From contig NZ_PIQC01000003.1 in assembly GCF_003987255.1 (NCBI RefSeq), positions 248,001-312,000 on the forward strand: DNA of 64,000 nucleotides, in the 5' to 3' direction. Shown one piece after another: positions 1 through 8,560 of the stretch. Numbering within the stretch: the stretch's first letter is position 1; each line of letters starts with the position of its first letter. Source of the DNA: Idiomarina ramblicola (lineage in GTDB: Bacteria > Pseudomonadota > Gammaproteobacteria > Enterobacterales > Alteromonadaceae). The notes below the pieces were generated by a model that was not told where the DNA came from, searched no databases, and worked only from the letters and a program-made list of their open reading frames with translations. The position numbers were made by a program, and so were the translations under genes.

Positions 1-111
1 AGAGCCGGCCGTTGTCACCAATTCAGCGTTGAAAATCATTTCCGGAAATAAGTAAATGGTGGCCAGAGCAGTCATTAATACCGCCCACCACTTTTTGTTA
101 ATTGTTTTCAT
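1..111 (-). CDS. Partial CDS, N-terminus of a putative membrane protein
   Basis: Reading the minus strand from the ATG at 111 gives 37 open codons that run off the window edge. The product starts MKTINKKWWAVLMTALATIY and continues through a hydrophobic stretch (about residues 9-22) that looks like a signal anchor or uncleaved signal peptide. The start overlaps the 3' end of the upstream lipoprotein gene by 14 bp, which suggests translational coupling in one operon. The function cannot be told from this fragment. Confidence 0.6.
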   Translation of the reverse strand, partial: MKTINKKWWAVLMTALATIYLFPEMIFNAELVTTAGS

Positions 112-1141
112 TGAGTTCTATTCTTACCGGAGCAACAGGTTCTGAGAAAATCGACGGGCGTTCAGATTCTGCCTCACTGGCAGGCTGCTGAGAATCGTTG
201 AGTAATGAACGAACGTTGCCATCGAGCGTGATATAAAGCTGACTTAAAATAAGCCGCTGTAGCTGAGAGTACTGATTAAAGTCGGTATTTGATGGCAGTT
301 GAGCGTAGGGGTTGTCGTTAGCGGTCAGCTGGTAATGACGTTGCAATTGGTCAACCTGAGCACAAAATGGGTAGCGATTAACCGCCCCATAGGTAGAGCC
401 TAGTTCACTAATTTTTTCAGGTTGTTGGGCAAACCAATGATAAAAACGTTGATTGTTCTTAACCCGCAACTCCAATTCGCGCAGCGCGTAACTGCTGTCG
501 ACCCAGTGCTGTAGTTCAATTTCAGTAATGCTGTAGAAGTCAGCGTCGCGGTTTACCGGCTTGAGTTCCGCTATAGCGCCGTGAAAGCCCACGCGCTGTG
601 GTGCAAACCAGTGTTTTAGTGAATCAATTTGTTGTTGCTGGTTGGTTGACCATTCAACTTTCACAGTTGGCCATTTCTGTTGAACTTGCTGTGCCAGCGC
701 TTTGGCTTGTGACTGAGAAACTGAATGATACAAAGCCAACCGAACTGTTGGTGGGGTGAGTGGCCAGGGAATTTGCAGCAACCGGTTAAAAGTTACCGTG
801 GTGTTATACAAATGCCAGTCGTCGTTTTGCTGTTCAAGTCTAATGACAATGCCGTTGGCTTCGTCATTGCCGACAATGACATGCTCGGGGCTAACCTGGT
901 GAACCACGTTAAAATGCTTTACGCCATTACACTGTGGTGGTGCCTGATACACCACCCGCCCCAGATTGTCCATGAACAGGTTGTACTGGTCCAGCGCCTG
1001 CTGGTAGTGCTTTGCGCCGGAGGCAGCGTCAGGCGTTGATACTTTAACGGCCTGACTAACCTGCGTTGTCGCTTTGTTGGCCACGCTACTGCAGGCGCTG
1101 AGTAACAGCGTTACAAATACGCATACCAAGGGTTTGTTCAT
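98..1141 (-). CDS. Predicted lipoprotein of unknown function
   Basis: 347-aa product with a short hydrophobic signal (MNKPLVCVFVTLLLSACSS) that ends in a lipobox LSAC, so the mature protein should be lipid-anchored. I chose the ATG at 1141 over the in-frame ATG at 1156 because it directly begins the signal peptide and has a GGAC-like ribosome site a few bases upstream. The mature part is mostly soluble and rich in Gln and Leu, with a Ser/Glu-rich tail. I recognise no domain. It sits about 240 bp downstream of the large repeat protein and overlaps the next gene at the window edge, so it probably forms a small operon with that membrane protein. Confidence 0.75.
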   Translation of the reverse strand: MNKPLVCVFVTLLLSACSSVANKATTQVSQAVKVSTPDAASGAKHYQQALDQYNLFMDNLGRVVYQAPPQCNGVKHFNVVHQVSPEHVIVGNDEANGIVIRLEQQNDDWHLYNTTVTFNRLLQIPWPLTPPTVRLALYHSVSQSQAKALAQQVQQKWPTVKVEWSTNQQQQIDSLKHWFAPQRVGFHGAIAELKPVNRDADFYSITEIELQHWVDSSYALRELELRVKNNQRFYHWFAQQPEKISELGSTYGAVNRYPFCAQVDQLQRHYQLTANDNPYAQLPSNTDFNQYSQLQRLILSQLYITLDGNVRSLLNDSQQPASEAESERPSIFSEPVAPVRIELNENN

Positions 1142-1380
1142 ACGTCCGTGTATCATTATTTTTATTATTTGAGTGGGCGCGTTTGGTTAAATCTTAACGT
1201 ATCTTTACACTTTATGGTATGACTTTGCGCATAAACTTCGCGACTTTGTAGCTCAAGTTCGGTACCACAAACGTTGGCATTGTTGAATTATTTTGGCGGT
1301 GTTGAAACGCGGATAGATCACACTTTAGAAAGGAAATAATGGCGGGCACCGCCGAAACTAGTGCCACGCCTAGATATGAG

Positions 1381-4300
1381 CTATTGGTTAGTTTCTTCTA
1401 AGAACATTGTCCAGTACAAAAAGCTGCGAGTAACACCCTCATTAACGTTCTCCCGGGAAAACTTTACGGCCAATTCACAATCTGCTGTTATTGCTTCAGT
1501 TTGGTATCTCTGGCCTTCTAAAAGTGTAATACCACACCCCTGGACGCTCTCCACGCGGTAACCGTTAGCAGGAGTAATTGTGAATACTTTCTGTTGCCCC
1601 CAGTTAACCAATGGCTCTTCCGGCGAAACAGTACCCTCACCGACAATCCAGAAGCTGATACGTAGCATTTGTTGTTCATACTGAGCCGTAACTGTAAGGC
1701 TGCCCGTAACCGAGCCAAAGGCAGTGTCCCAACCGGTAAACGTATAGCCTTCTCGCACAGGCGCTTCCGGTGCAGTGGCTGCAGACTGATACTCTACAGA
1801 CTGAGTAACAATAACTGAACCATCGTGGTCGGCAAAGGTTACCACATAGCTGTTAACGCTATATTGTGCGGTAATAGTGACGTCACCAGTCACCGAACTG
1901 AAACTACCACTCCAGCCCGTAAAGGTATAACCGCTACGTGTTGGATCTGCCGGTGCAGTCGCCGCTGATTGGTACTCGACGGTTTCAGTCGTAATAGTTG
2001 AGCCGTCATAGTCTACGAACGCTACTGTATAAGTATTCCTCGTATACTGCGCGGTAACAGTGACATCACCCGTCACTGAACTGAAGTCGCCATTCCAGCC
2101 CTTAAAGGTATAACCGCTACGTATTGGATCTGTCGGTGCACTTGCCGCTGATTGATACGCTACAGACTGAGTGTCTATAACAGTGCCATCGTGGTCGGCA
2201 AAGGTTACCACATAGCTGTCAACGCTATATTGTGCGGTAATAGTGACATCACCGGTCACCGAACTGAAACTACCACTCCAGCCAGTAAAGGTATAGCCAG
2301 AACGCGCTGGGTCGGCTGGCGCAGTCGCCGCTGATTGATATTCAACTGTTTGGGTAGCAATAACCGAACCGTCGTGGTCAGCAAAAGTGACAGTATAGCT
2401 ATTAAGATCATACTGCGCCGTGGCATCCAGTGCAGAAGTGACCGTACTAATGTCCACACTCCAACCACTAAAGTTGTAGCCATTGCGTGTTGGTGCGTCA
2501 GGCGCATTCGCGGCACTGCCATGATTAACGTTGACCGTCGAAATCAGGTTACCAAGGTGATCAAAAAAGCTCACCGGATAACTATTAATACTCAGGTTTG
2601 CTACTACCGTTAAGTCACTGGTTACCGCACTATAATCGGTATTCCAGCCAGTAAAAGTGTAGCCCGTAACGCTTGGCGTACCCGGATCGCTTGCACTGTC
2701 TCCATGCAAGACCTGCTGCTGACCGAACTCGGTGCCGTTAACCACAAAGGTGACCGTGTATTCATTGCGCTCGAAACCTGCTGTTACAGAAAGGTCGGCG
2801 GTAATATTACTATCCTGACGCGCAGCCGTGGTGACACCGTCACTCCAATCCGCAAATGAATAGCCAGTATCAGCAACCGCCGTTACTTCCACACCATCAG
2901 TCCCTTCTTCAACGGTTTGCGACGCATCACCGCTAATACTGCCGCCCGCGCCCGCCGTGTATGACAGTGTGTAACCCACCACATCCGGCGTCCACTGCGC
3001 GTACAAGTCAACATCAGCAGTGCCGAGGGTGATCGAATCGTTCTCAACATAAGCTGAACCACTACCATTCGCCTCGGTATTCCAGCCATTAAAGGTATGA
3101 TCTGCACGGCTTAACGAGTCCAGACCACTCACGGTGAACGACTTGCCTTCCGATAAGCTGTAGCCCAGTTCCGGCTCGTCACCAGAGCCACCATTGGCAT
3201 GGTACGTGACATAAACCGGCAAGGTACCGTCGTACTGATAGGCACCAATGTCCGGGTTATTCGAACGACTGTAGCCACGCTGGTCGAGATCTGGCACATC
3301 ATCAGTTACTAAGCCTGCGCCTATCGCCGGACTACCGCTGGTAAGAGCAAACAAACTCGTATTGCCGCCGTAGTTGCCGAAGTTATCGAACATTGGGTCG
3401 ACGTTTTGGGTGTCGGTGAGGTTGATGGTTGAACCACCAGATGGCGAGACAAATGCAGTGATAGAATTGCGAATATTGATAGTAGCCGAGCCATCGACTA
3501 CGTGTAAGTCTGCTTCCGCTGTAATTAATGGCGAGGCATTACCGGTAATAATGCTGTTTACAATCTCATAGGTCCCGGCGTCTGGCCTTACAAGCGCTAC
3601 ACCACCACCGACTCCAGGTGCACTATTTCCCACAACGGTAGAATTCACCATGGTAAGGCCTGAAGCGTTGTTTCCTGCTATCGCTCCTCCGCGCATTGTA
3701 TTAATTGCGGTGCCGGCATATTTAAGTTCGTTATCAGTAAAAGTTGAGTTAATAATTGTTGCCTGACCTCCGAAATAAACACCGCCACCACCAAATTCTC
3801 TGGACGCCTCAAACTCTGCAGTGTTTTTATCAACAAGACAGTTCTCAATTCTCAACCCTTTTATGGCGTTTATCCCACCACCATTAGCACTGTTATTTCC
3901 AGACAGCAACATGTTATTAGTGATATGACAGTTCTGCAAAACTATGAAACTTTGTGCATAAATGCCGCCGCCATTTGCGCCGTAATTGCCTTGTTCATAA
4001 CCATTCTGTATCGTCACGTCAGAGATAACAACATCTGCCAGATTAGAGCTTACAGAAAATACACGCCCTGGCGCGTTTCCCGGAGTTGTGTCGGCCTGAA
4101 CAATCGTCTTGCCTGCACCCGCACCCACAATCGCTATGTTTTTCCCGATTTGAATGTCGTACTCGGTATACACACCTTCTTCTACGCGCAAAATATCAAA
4201 AGGCTGTGCGGCTGAAATAGCCGCTGCAATAGTTGTGTGATCACCTGTGCTACCTACGCTCACTTCATCTCGAAATTGAATGACGAAGTCTTCTGTGAGT

Positions 4301-4980
4301 GAACCAGAGGTGTTTTCTGCCGACGTGCTGCCAGAGCCAATAAATGCAAAATCAGGGAAGGATAAAGTAACGTTAGTCACATTGTCCGCTTGGGTAGCAG
4401 CACTCGCCTGGCCTTCAAGGTAGAATTTTAATTTGGTGTCACTTTGCTTAATGACTTTAGCAGTAAGGCCAGCAGGCAAGTTGTAAACGTTAACTCGCCC
4501 ATCTGCTACAAAGTCTAAGCCGATGCTGCCGGAAAATTTTTCACCGTTGAAGTTATTATGACTAATCTCAACCGATTGCGTAAATGAACCATCGTTGTCT
4601 ATTGATTCAGTCAAGTATTTTTCGGAGTACGAAATACCAGCTCCAGCCTGAGTTACCCGAATGTCGTCGCCAGGGTTCATCATGTTTTCCCAGCCAGTTT
4701 CTGGTGGGGTATCGGAGGAGTTGAAGTTGGTGATTTCTGCCATCATTAAATCTGGCCCAATCCCCCATCGCCCGCCATCGTAAAATATGTACGTTTCTCC
4801 AGACCAACTCATCGGTTCATCTTTACGAAAATAAGGCTTACCATTCTGTAGACCATCTTCCGTATAAGTGCCGTTGTAGTAGTCAAACATGTCGGAAACC
4901 CCAGACACCTCATAATCGGTAGCTTGGGCAGCGGCAGCAAAACATAAACACAGTAAGCCAATAAGAAAGCGTGCAATCAT
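1381..4980 (-). CDS. Secreted beta-helix protein with C-terminal InlB-type repeats
   Basis: 1199-aa predicted secreted protein. The ATG at 4980 (residue 4 of the longest frame) is preferred because an AAGGA site lies about 8 nt upstream. A Sec signal ends near AAAAQA. Roughly residues 240-590 show parallel beta-helix features (GGGIYA, NSTVVGNSAPGVGGGVAL, DIGAYQYDG) and end in the pattern typical of choice-of-anchor-Q domains. About eight InlB/Listeria-Bacteroides-like modules follow (TVTFADHDGS, GYTFTGWSG, VTITAQY), then a divergent module with two cysteines. No sortase, autotransporter or PEP-CTERM tail is visible, so the mode of surface attachment is unclear. Likely an adhesin or other surface-exposed protein; this is inferred from architecture only. 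Confidence 0.8.
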   Translation of the reverse strand: MIARFLIGLLCLCFAAAAQATDYEVSGVSDMFDYYNGTYTEDGLQNGKPYFRKDEPMSWSGETYIFYDGGRWGIGPDLMMAEITNFNSSDTPPETGWENMMNPGDDIRVTQAGAGISYSEKYLTESIDNDGSFTQSVEISHNNFNGEKFSGSIGLDFVADGRVNVYNLPAGLTAKVIKQSDTKLKFYLEGQASAATQADNVTNVTLSFPDFAFIGSGSTSAENTSGSLTEDFVIQFRDEVSVGSTGDHTTIAAAISAAQPFDILRVEEGVYTEYDIQIGKNIAIVGAGAGKTIVQADTTPGNAPGRVFSVSSNLADVVISDVTIQNGYEQGNYGANGGGIYAQSFIVLQNCHITNNMLLSGNNSANGGGINAIKGLRIENCLVDKNTAEFEASREFGGGGVYFGGQATIINSTFTDNELKYAGTAINTMRGGAIAGNNASGLTMVNSTVVGNSAPGVGGGVALVRPDAGTYEIVNSIITGNASPLITAEADLHVVDGSATINIRNSITAFVSPSGGSTINLTDTQNVDPMFDNFGNYGGNTSLFALTSGSPAIGAGLVTDDVPDLDQRGYSRSNNPDIGAYQYDGTLPVYVTYHANGGSGDEPELGYSLSEGKSFTVSGLDSLSRADHTFNGWNTEANGSGSAYVENDSITLGTADVDLYAQWTPDVVGYTLSYTAGAGGSISGDASQTVEEGTDGVEVTAVADTGYSFADWSDGVTTAARQDSNITADLSVTAGFERNEYTVTFVVNGTEFGQQQVLHGDSASDPGTPSVTGYTFTGWNTDYSAVTSDLTVVANLSINSYPVSFFDHLGNLISTVNVNHGSAANAPDAPTRNGYNFSGWSVDISTVTSALDATAQYDLNSYTVTFADHDGSVIATQTVEYQSAATAPADPARSGYTFTGWSGSFSSVTGDVTITAQYSVDSYVVTFADHDGTVIDTQSVAYQSAASAPTDPIRSGYTFKGWNGDFSSVTGDVTVTAQYTRNTYTVAFVDYDGSTITTETVEYQSAATAPADPTRSGYTFTGWSGSFSSVTGDVTITAQYSVNSYVVTFADHDGSVIVTQSVEYQSAATAPEAPVREGYTFTGWDTAFGSVTGSLTVTAQYEQQMLRISFWIVGEGTVSPEEPLVNWGQQKVFTITPANGYRVESVQGCGITLLEGQRYQTEAITADCELAVKFSRENVNEGVTRSFLYWTMFLEETNQ
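1675..2770 (-). repeat. Six tandem ~183-bp coding repeats (InlB-like modules)
   Basis: Units of 61 codons repeat head to tail inside the large secreted protein, with boundaries near 1855, 2038, 2221, 2404 and 2587. The units around 1680-1855, 1860-2038 and 2221-2404 are very close at DNA level, while the two upstream units have diverged. Such near-identical in-frame repeats can expand or contract by recombination without breaking the frame. Confidence 0.85.
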
Positions 4981-5152
4981 GCGCAACATCCTTGTCTAAA
5001 AGCACACTCAAAACGAAACAGTTTGTCAGCTTGTGCGAGATTAAGAAACAATGACAATTATAGGGTTATTTACAAATCATTTACAGTATTAATATATGAT
5101 AACCGTCATAAACTCTCAGACTCCTTTTTCCGTTCCACGTCAGGTGAGATGC

Positions 5153-6025
5153 TTACAACAAAGCAACCACCAAACTCGCTACCCCGAAACCAAACGCCAA
5201 CAGCGACACAACAATAGGCAGCTGGCTTGGTTTATGCGCTTCCACCTGCGCTTGTAGAGCGCCGAGCTTTACTTCCAGCTCACTCAGCAGCCGTGTATGT
5301 TCCGAGTCGTTAGCGTCGCTTTTTTCACTTAATTCAGCGTTGCTCGCTTTCAACTCAGCCAACAAACGATCGTGTACTTCATCGTTTTCTGCACTCTGGG
5401 CATGCACCTCTTTCACTTTGTTATCAATAAGCGAGGTTAACTTATCGAGGTTAGCGGCATGTTGAGTTTCCAGTTCAGCAAGCTCTTGGCGTAACGCTTC
5501 ATCGGCTTTGTCACTTCTTTGTTGCAGCTCGGCAACTTTACTTTCGTGCTCTGCCTGCAACTGCTCTACCTGGCGTTGACGCGTAGCAAAGCGGGACGCT
5601 TCGTTCTGCACCTTCTCAACAAACTGTGTCGCACCCTGCGATACTGTGCGCACCTGACCATTAGCGTCGGTAATGCCCTCTTCTATCATTTTAGACAGCG
5701 CTTGTTGTACAGCATTACTTAAGCTGGTGTTGGTTTGCGAAAACTGAATGGCCTCTTTTACCAAGTTATGTAAATCGGCAATGGCTTCGTTAGCTTTGAC
5801 CAGAGCGTCCGATGTTGCATTAACCTTCTTCTTTGACGACTGATACCACTTAATTTCTATATTCTTTGCGTCTTCGGCGTCACGCTTGGCAACTTCCGCA
5901 CGTTTTACCGCTGTTTCAATGCGCTCGACAATCTGCCGGCTTTTTTGCTCAGCCCACTGAGCCAGTTGCTCGTGGTTCATTTCCTCAATTTCTTTACTTT
6001 CTATCGCTAATACCGCATTCGACAT
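5153..6025 (-). CDS. Tail-anchored coiled-coil protein, partner of the HNH gene
   Basis: 290 aa, almost entirely charged heptad-like helix (about residues 10-80 and 130-265; rich in Glu, Lys, Ala and Gln), ending in one hydrophobic segment (last 22 residues, LPIVVSLLAFGFGVASLVVA). There is no N-terminal signal, so it should be a C-tail-anchored inner-membrane protein with a cytoplasmic coil. An AAGGGAA ribosome site precedes the ATG. The gene starts 30 bp after the HNH-motif gene on the same strand and is presumably co-transcribed with it. I recognise no named family. The coil could be a sensor, spacer or oligomerisation arm for the neighbouring membrane protein. Confidence 0.75.
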   Translation of the reverse strand: MSNAVLAIESKEIEEMNHEQLAQWAEQKSRQIVERIETAVKRAEVAKRDAEDAKNIEIKWYQSSKKKVNATSDALVKANEAIADLHNLVKEAIQFSQTNTSLSNAVQQALSKMIEEGITDANGQVRTVSQGATQFVEKVQNEASRFATRQRQVEQLQAEHESKVAELQQRSDKADEALRQELAELETQHAANLDKLTSLIDNKVKEVHAQSAENDEVHDRLLAELKASNAELSEKSDANDSEHTRLLSELEVKLGALQAQVEAHKPSQLPIVVSLLAFGFGVASLVVALL

Positions 6026-6055
6026 GGTGTTATTCCCTTAAGCGTCCCGTGTTTT

Positions 6056-7666
6056 TCAATCAAATTTTCCGAAGTTTTCAACGGCCGCAGCAAAGCCCGT
6101 TACGGCGTCGTCGGTTTGTTTTTTAGATTTCTCAATACTTTGCTGTTTCTCTGACAAGTCTTCTCTCATCTCACCAACCGTTGTAAAAAGGTGGTGATAC
6201 GCATTGTCCAGCGACTGCCACGACTGAATGCTTTTTAAATTAATGACTACCCCGCCCTGCGCCATTAACTGAATTTGCAGCTCACTTTTACGGGTGGAGT
6301 TTTTAATTTGGTCGATGAAGTAAACCGCAACGGTACTAGCCAGGCCACCAATAATTAACGACAAGGCGTCAGCAACCATGTCCCCAATTACGCTGTCCTC
6401 GCCCGTCGGTATGGCAAAGAATGGGCCAATAAGTGGGGTGGCCTGGAGCAGCTTGGCTATGGATTCCGACAGCAGTAACGACGATGCCGTAATAACCCCG
6501 GCAGTAAACACTTTTGCCGCTTCATAACGAGCATCGCGCTTTGACATTCCCTCAGGCGGTGACATAAGCAGACGAACCGCTTTTACCAGTGACTGAAAGC
6601 CCGCACGGATAATAGCAACCGCCTTTTTAAACAAGGTTTTAAAGTAGTTAATGGCAAACACTAATAGGTTAGACAAAAAGGCAGAAATGCCCGCCTCAAA
6701 AGACGAGTCGACAATTTCTTTCCAGTCCTTTTTTATCTGCTCGAATGCCTCACTGGCGTATCTCTTAAACAAAGCCAACTTCCTGCGCAGTGATAGGTTC
6801 TTACCTTCTTTTAATGCACGCTTAAATGCATTAAATATGGCACTGGCTGAGCGTTGCATTAATATACCGGTAGCCGTTTTATAGCCAGTTTTGGCGGCAT
6901 CAGAAGCGCCTGTTGCTAATAGTTCCTTACCGTACTTCTTAAGGGCACCGCGACGAACTGCTTTTTCAATTTCAGCGCGAGACTTTTTATCTTTAGCGCG
7001 GGCCAATTCAGCATTAACACCAAAATGTTCCGCATTGGTTTTGCCGTTATCCGTTCGCTGTTGTTCAGCCCATGGCTCAAATGCTTTACTGCCTTTACTG
7101 CGGTTCGCCGAAAAGCTTATCGGAGTCAGGTTATCGTCTGAAGAGGCCAAATCAACCCGCTCTTGCGGGCTCAAAAATAAGTTAGTATCTGCACGCGATT
7201 CAAACTCATGCGCAGAAACAATGTGCTCAACGTCCACTGGTGTTTTATCGGTATGCAGCCGTTTACCGGTGTAGCCGTCCTTAACGTACTTTCGATCGCC
7301 AACATGTTTGTCGCGATAAGCATTTTTTGGGGCTTCGTAACCTTTTTGTCTGCGGACCTCGCTGGTAAAACCACCATTATTCATATCGCGGTAATTGTCG
7401 TAGCGCTGCTGGTCTTGCTCGTTAGCGGTAATGCCCTTTTTGAAGTTGTGTTCGGTGGTCACGTTACCACCGTCCTGACTATTGGCAACAACGCCTAAAA
7501 TACCAAACTGACTGGTAATACTATCGACAACTGAACGTTGGCAGTCGACCATTAAATTGGCGCCGTCTAGCTCAGCTATTTCTTTGTGCAACGACTCCAT
7601 TTCGTTAATGGTTGCTTCAAGCTCGGCATCAACGTCAATAACAAGCGGATCGGTTCCCTGTTGCAT
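6056..7666 (-). CDS. HNH-motif protein with C-terminal membrane segments
   Basis: 536 aa. Residues 131-200 carry a recognisable HNH/His-Me finger layout: GYTGKRL (131-137), then VDVEHIVSAHEF with Glu147-His148 as the metal/base pair, then DDNLTPISFSANRSKGSKAFEPW with Asn179 and Asn188. Order and spacing resemble the HNH domains of Cas9-type proteins (YTGK, D/E-H-I, N-x-N-K-G). The N-terminus (1-60) is acidic and helical. Residues 225-320 are Lys/Arg-rich helices. Hydrophobic stretches near 325-345, 384-405 and 430-452 suggest membrane insertion, and the C-terminus is again helical. There is no signal peptide. A strong AAGGAAGG site precedes the ATG. With the tail-anchored coil protein downstream it makes a two-gene unit. 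The nuclease assignment is inference from motifs; the biological role is unknown. Confidence 0.65.
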   Translation of the reverse strand: MQQGTDPLVIDVDAELEATINEMESLHKEIAELDGANLMVDCQRSVVDSITSQFGILGVVANSQDGGNVTTEHNFKKGITANEQDQQRYDNYRDMNNGGFTSEVRRQKGYEAPKNAYRDKHVGDRKYVKDGYTGKRLHTDKTPVDVEHIVSAHEFESRADTNLFLSPQERVDLASSDDNLTPISFSANRSKGSKAFEPWAEQQRTDNGKTNAEHFGVNAELARAKDKKSRAEIEKAVRRGALKKYGKELLATGASDAAKTGYKTATGILMQRSASAIFNAFKRALKEGKNLSLRRKLALFKRYASEAFEQIKKDWKEIVDSSFEAGISAFLSNLLVFAINYFKTLFKKAVAIIRAGFQSLVKAVRLLMSPPEGMSKRDARYEAAKVFTAGVITASSLLLSESIAKLLQATPLIGPFFAIPTGEDSVIGDMVADALSLIIGGLASTVAVYFIDQIKNSTRKSELQIQLMAQGGVVINLKSIQSWQSLDNAYHHLFTTVGEMREDLSEKQQSIEKSKKQTDDAVTGFAAAVENFGKFD

Positions 7667-7987
7667 ATCGCCTTCCTTAGAGTGGTTTTATTTTTGTTAT
7701 CGCAAAAGAGTGCCCTATGGGGATGGTAAAAATCAAGAGGAATGTAAGTTACGGAATGAGGGGTGGTTTGTTATTACAGCCACAAGGGGAGGGGGAACAG
7801 AGGTTATTAATTATTACCGTTACCTAATCTTTATTCTGCAATTTAGTAGCAGTATATTAATATCGATTTCAACAAAACTACTTTTCGCCTTAGAGCTTTA
7901 GTCATCACCGCTTTTATCAGTAGTTAATTAATAGAACTATCGTAGCTAAAAGCTACGGGTGTTTACAAGCAATCCGTTATCATTCAT
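7667..7987. other. 321-bp AT-rich gap between the capsule run and the HNH module
   Basis: No convincing gene. It holds the upstream region of the HNH gene (ribosome site AAGGAAGG next to 7666) and the far end of the long capsule gene run. A perfect 7-bp stem with a 3-nt loop lies at 7941-7957 but lacks a following T-run on either strand, so I do not call it a terminator. I found no clear promoter box. Confidence 0.5.
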
Positions 7988-8524
7988 TTACTTCGAAGCA
8001 TTATACGTTAGATTAAAATGTTCAAGAGCATTCTCAATACTTACATCAGCAGCTATTTGATTACAAAATTCCGGAAAATCAGTCTTTATATCCTCTAGCC
8101 AGACACTCATAACATTAGATTTATTCGAAAGAAATAAGTCTATATTTTCTGTTACAGTTCTAACATAATCCCTGCAGACACTTTTAGAATCGACATTCTC
8201 GCTAAGACCGAGCATAATCCCGCTTCCTCGGTAAGCCTTTATAATCCCTCGTTCATATCGCTTTTCAAAGCTCTCCACGACCTTTTCTTCATTTCTTCGC
8301 AAATGGACATAAAACGCATCGTTACCATAAGTCTTATCAAGTCTCCCCAATAGCCAGCTTAATCTGTTATCAACCTCAATATGGTTTTGAGGATAACACA
8401 TACGTTCATCTAAAATTTTCGAGGTTCGCGTTTCATGTCCAGAGGAATAATTTCTTATCTCAGAGCAAGCTTTTGAAAAAGTTGTTGAACCGCACCGACC
8501 AGTGCAAAGAACAAAAATATTCAT
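7988..8524 (-). CDS. Small sulfotransferase-like protein
   Basis: 178 aa. It begins MNIFVLCTGRCGSTTFSKAC, which matches the phosphate-binding loop of PAPS-dependent sulfotransferases (R-x-G-S-T after a hydrophobic strand). Later YVHLRRNEEKVVESF resembles the second PAPS-contacting region (hydrophobic strand then R-R/D). It is shorter than typical sulfotransferases (250-300 aa) but looks complete. Last gene of the 22-kb glycan run, 36 bp after the other sulfotransferase-like gene. The region is AT-rich compared with the pse genes, in keeping with a recently acquired serotype gene. Likely sulfates the capsule sugar; acceptor unknown. Confidence 0.65.
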   Translation of the reverse strand: MNIFVLCTGRCGSTTFSKACSEIRNYSSGHETRTSKILDERMCYPQNHIEVDNRLSWLLGRLDKTYGNDAFYVHLRRNEEKVVESFEKRYERGIIKAYRGSGIMLGLSENVDSKSVCRDYVRTVTENIDLFLSNKSNVMSVWLEDIKTDFPEFCNQIAADVSIENALEHFNLTYNASK

Positions 8525-8560
8525 ACTAATCCTTCTTAGAAACTATCCAGAAAGAAAAGC

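Noticed and set aside
725-1039. Plus-strand open frame opposite the lipoprotein gene
   Set aside because: No ribosome site or recognisable protein features; shadow of the minus-strand gene.
1293-1353. GGCGGTG...CACCGCC inverted repeat after the adhesin gene as terminator
   Set aside because: The loop of roughly 45 nt is too long, and the local GGCGG-GCA-CCGCC hairpin has only a weak T stretch; too uncertain to annotate.
1675-2770. Regular repeats that could suggest a CRISPR array
   Set aside because: Units are 183 bp, contiguous and in frame within one long gene; there are no spacers and no cas genes.
7208-7498. Plus-strand open frame with hydrophobic segments opposite the HNH gene
   Set aside because: It lies fully antisense to a gene with recognisable motifs; its hydrophobicity comes from the complementary codons.
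7941-7957. Perfect stem (CGTAGCT-AAA-AGCTACG) as terminator of the capsule operon
   Set aside because: No T-run follows on either strand, and it lies upstream of the HNH gene rather than directly after a stop codon.
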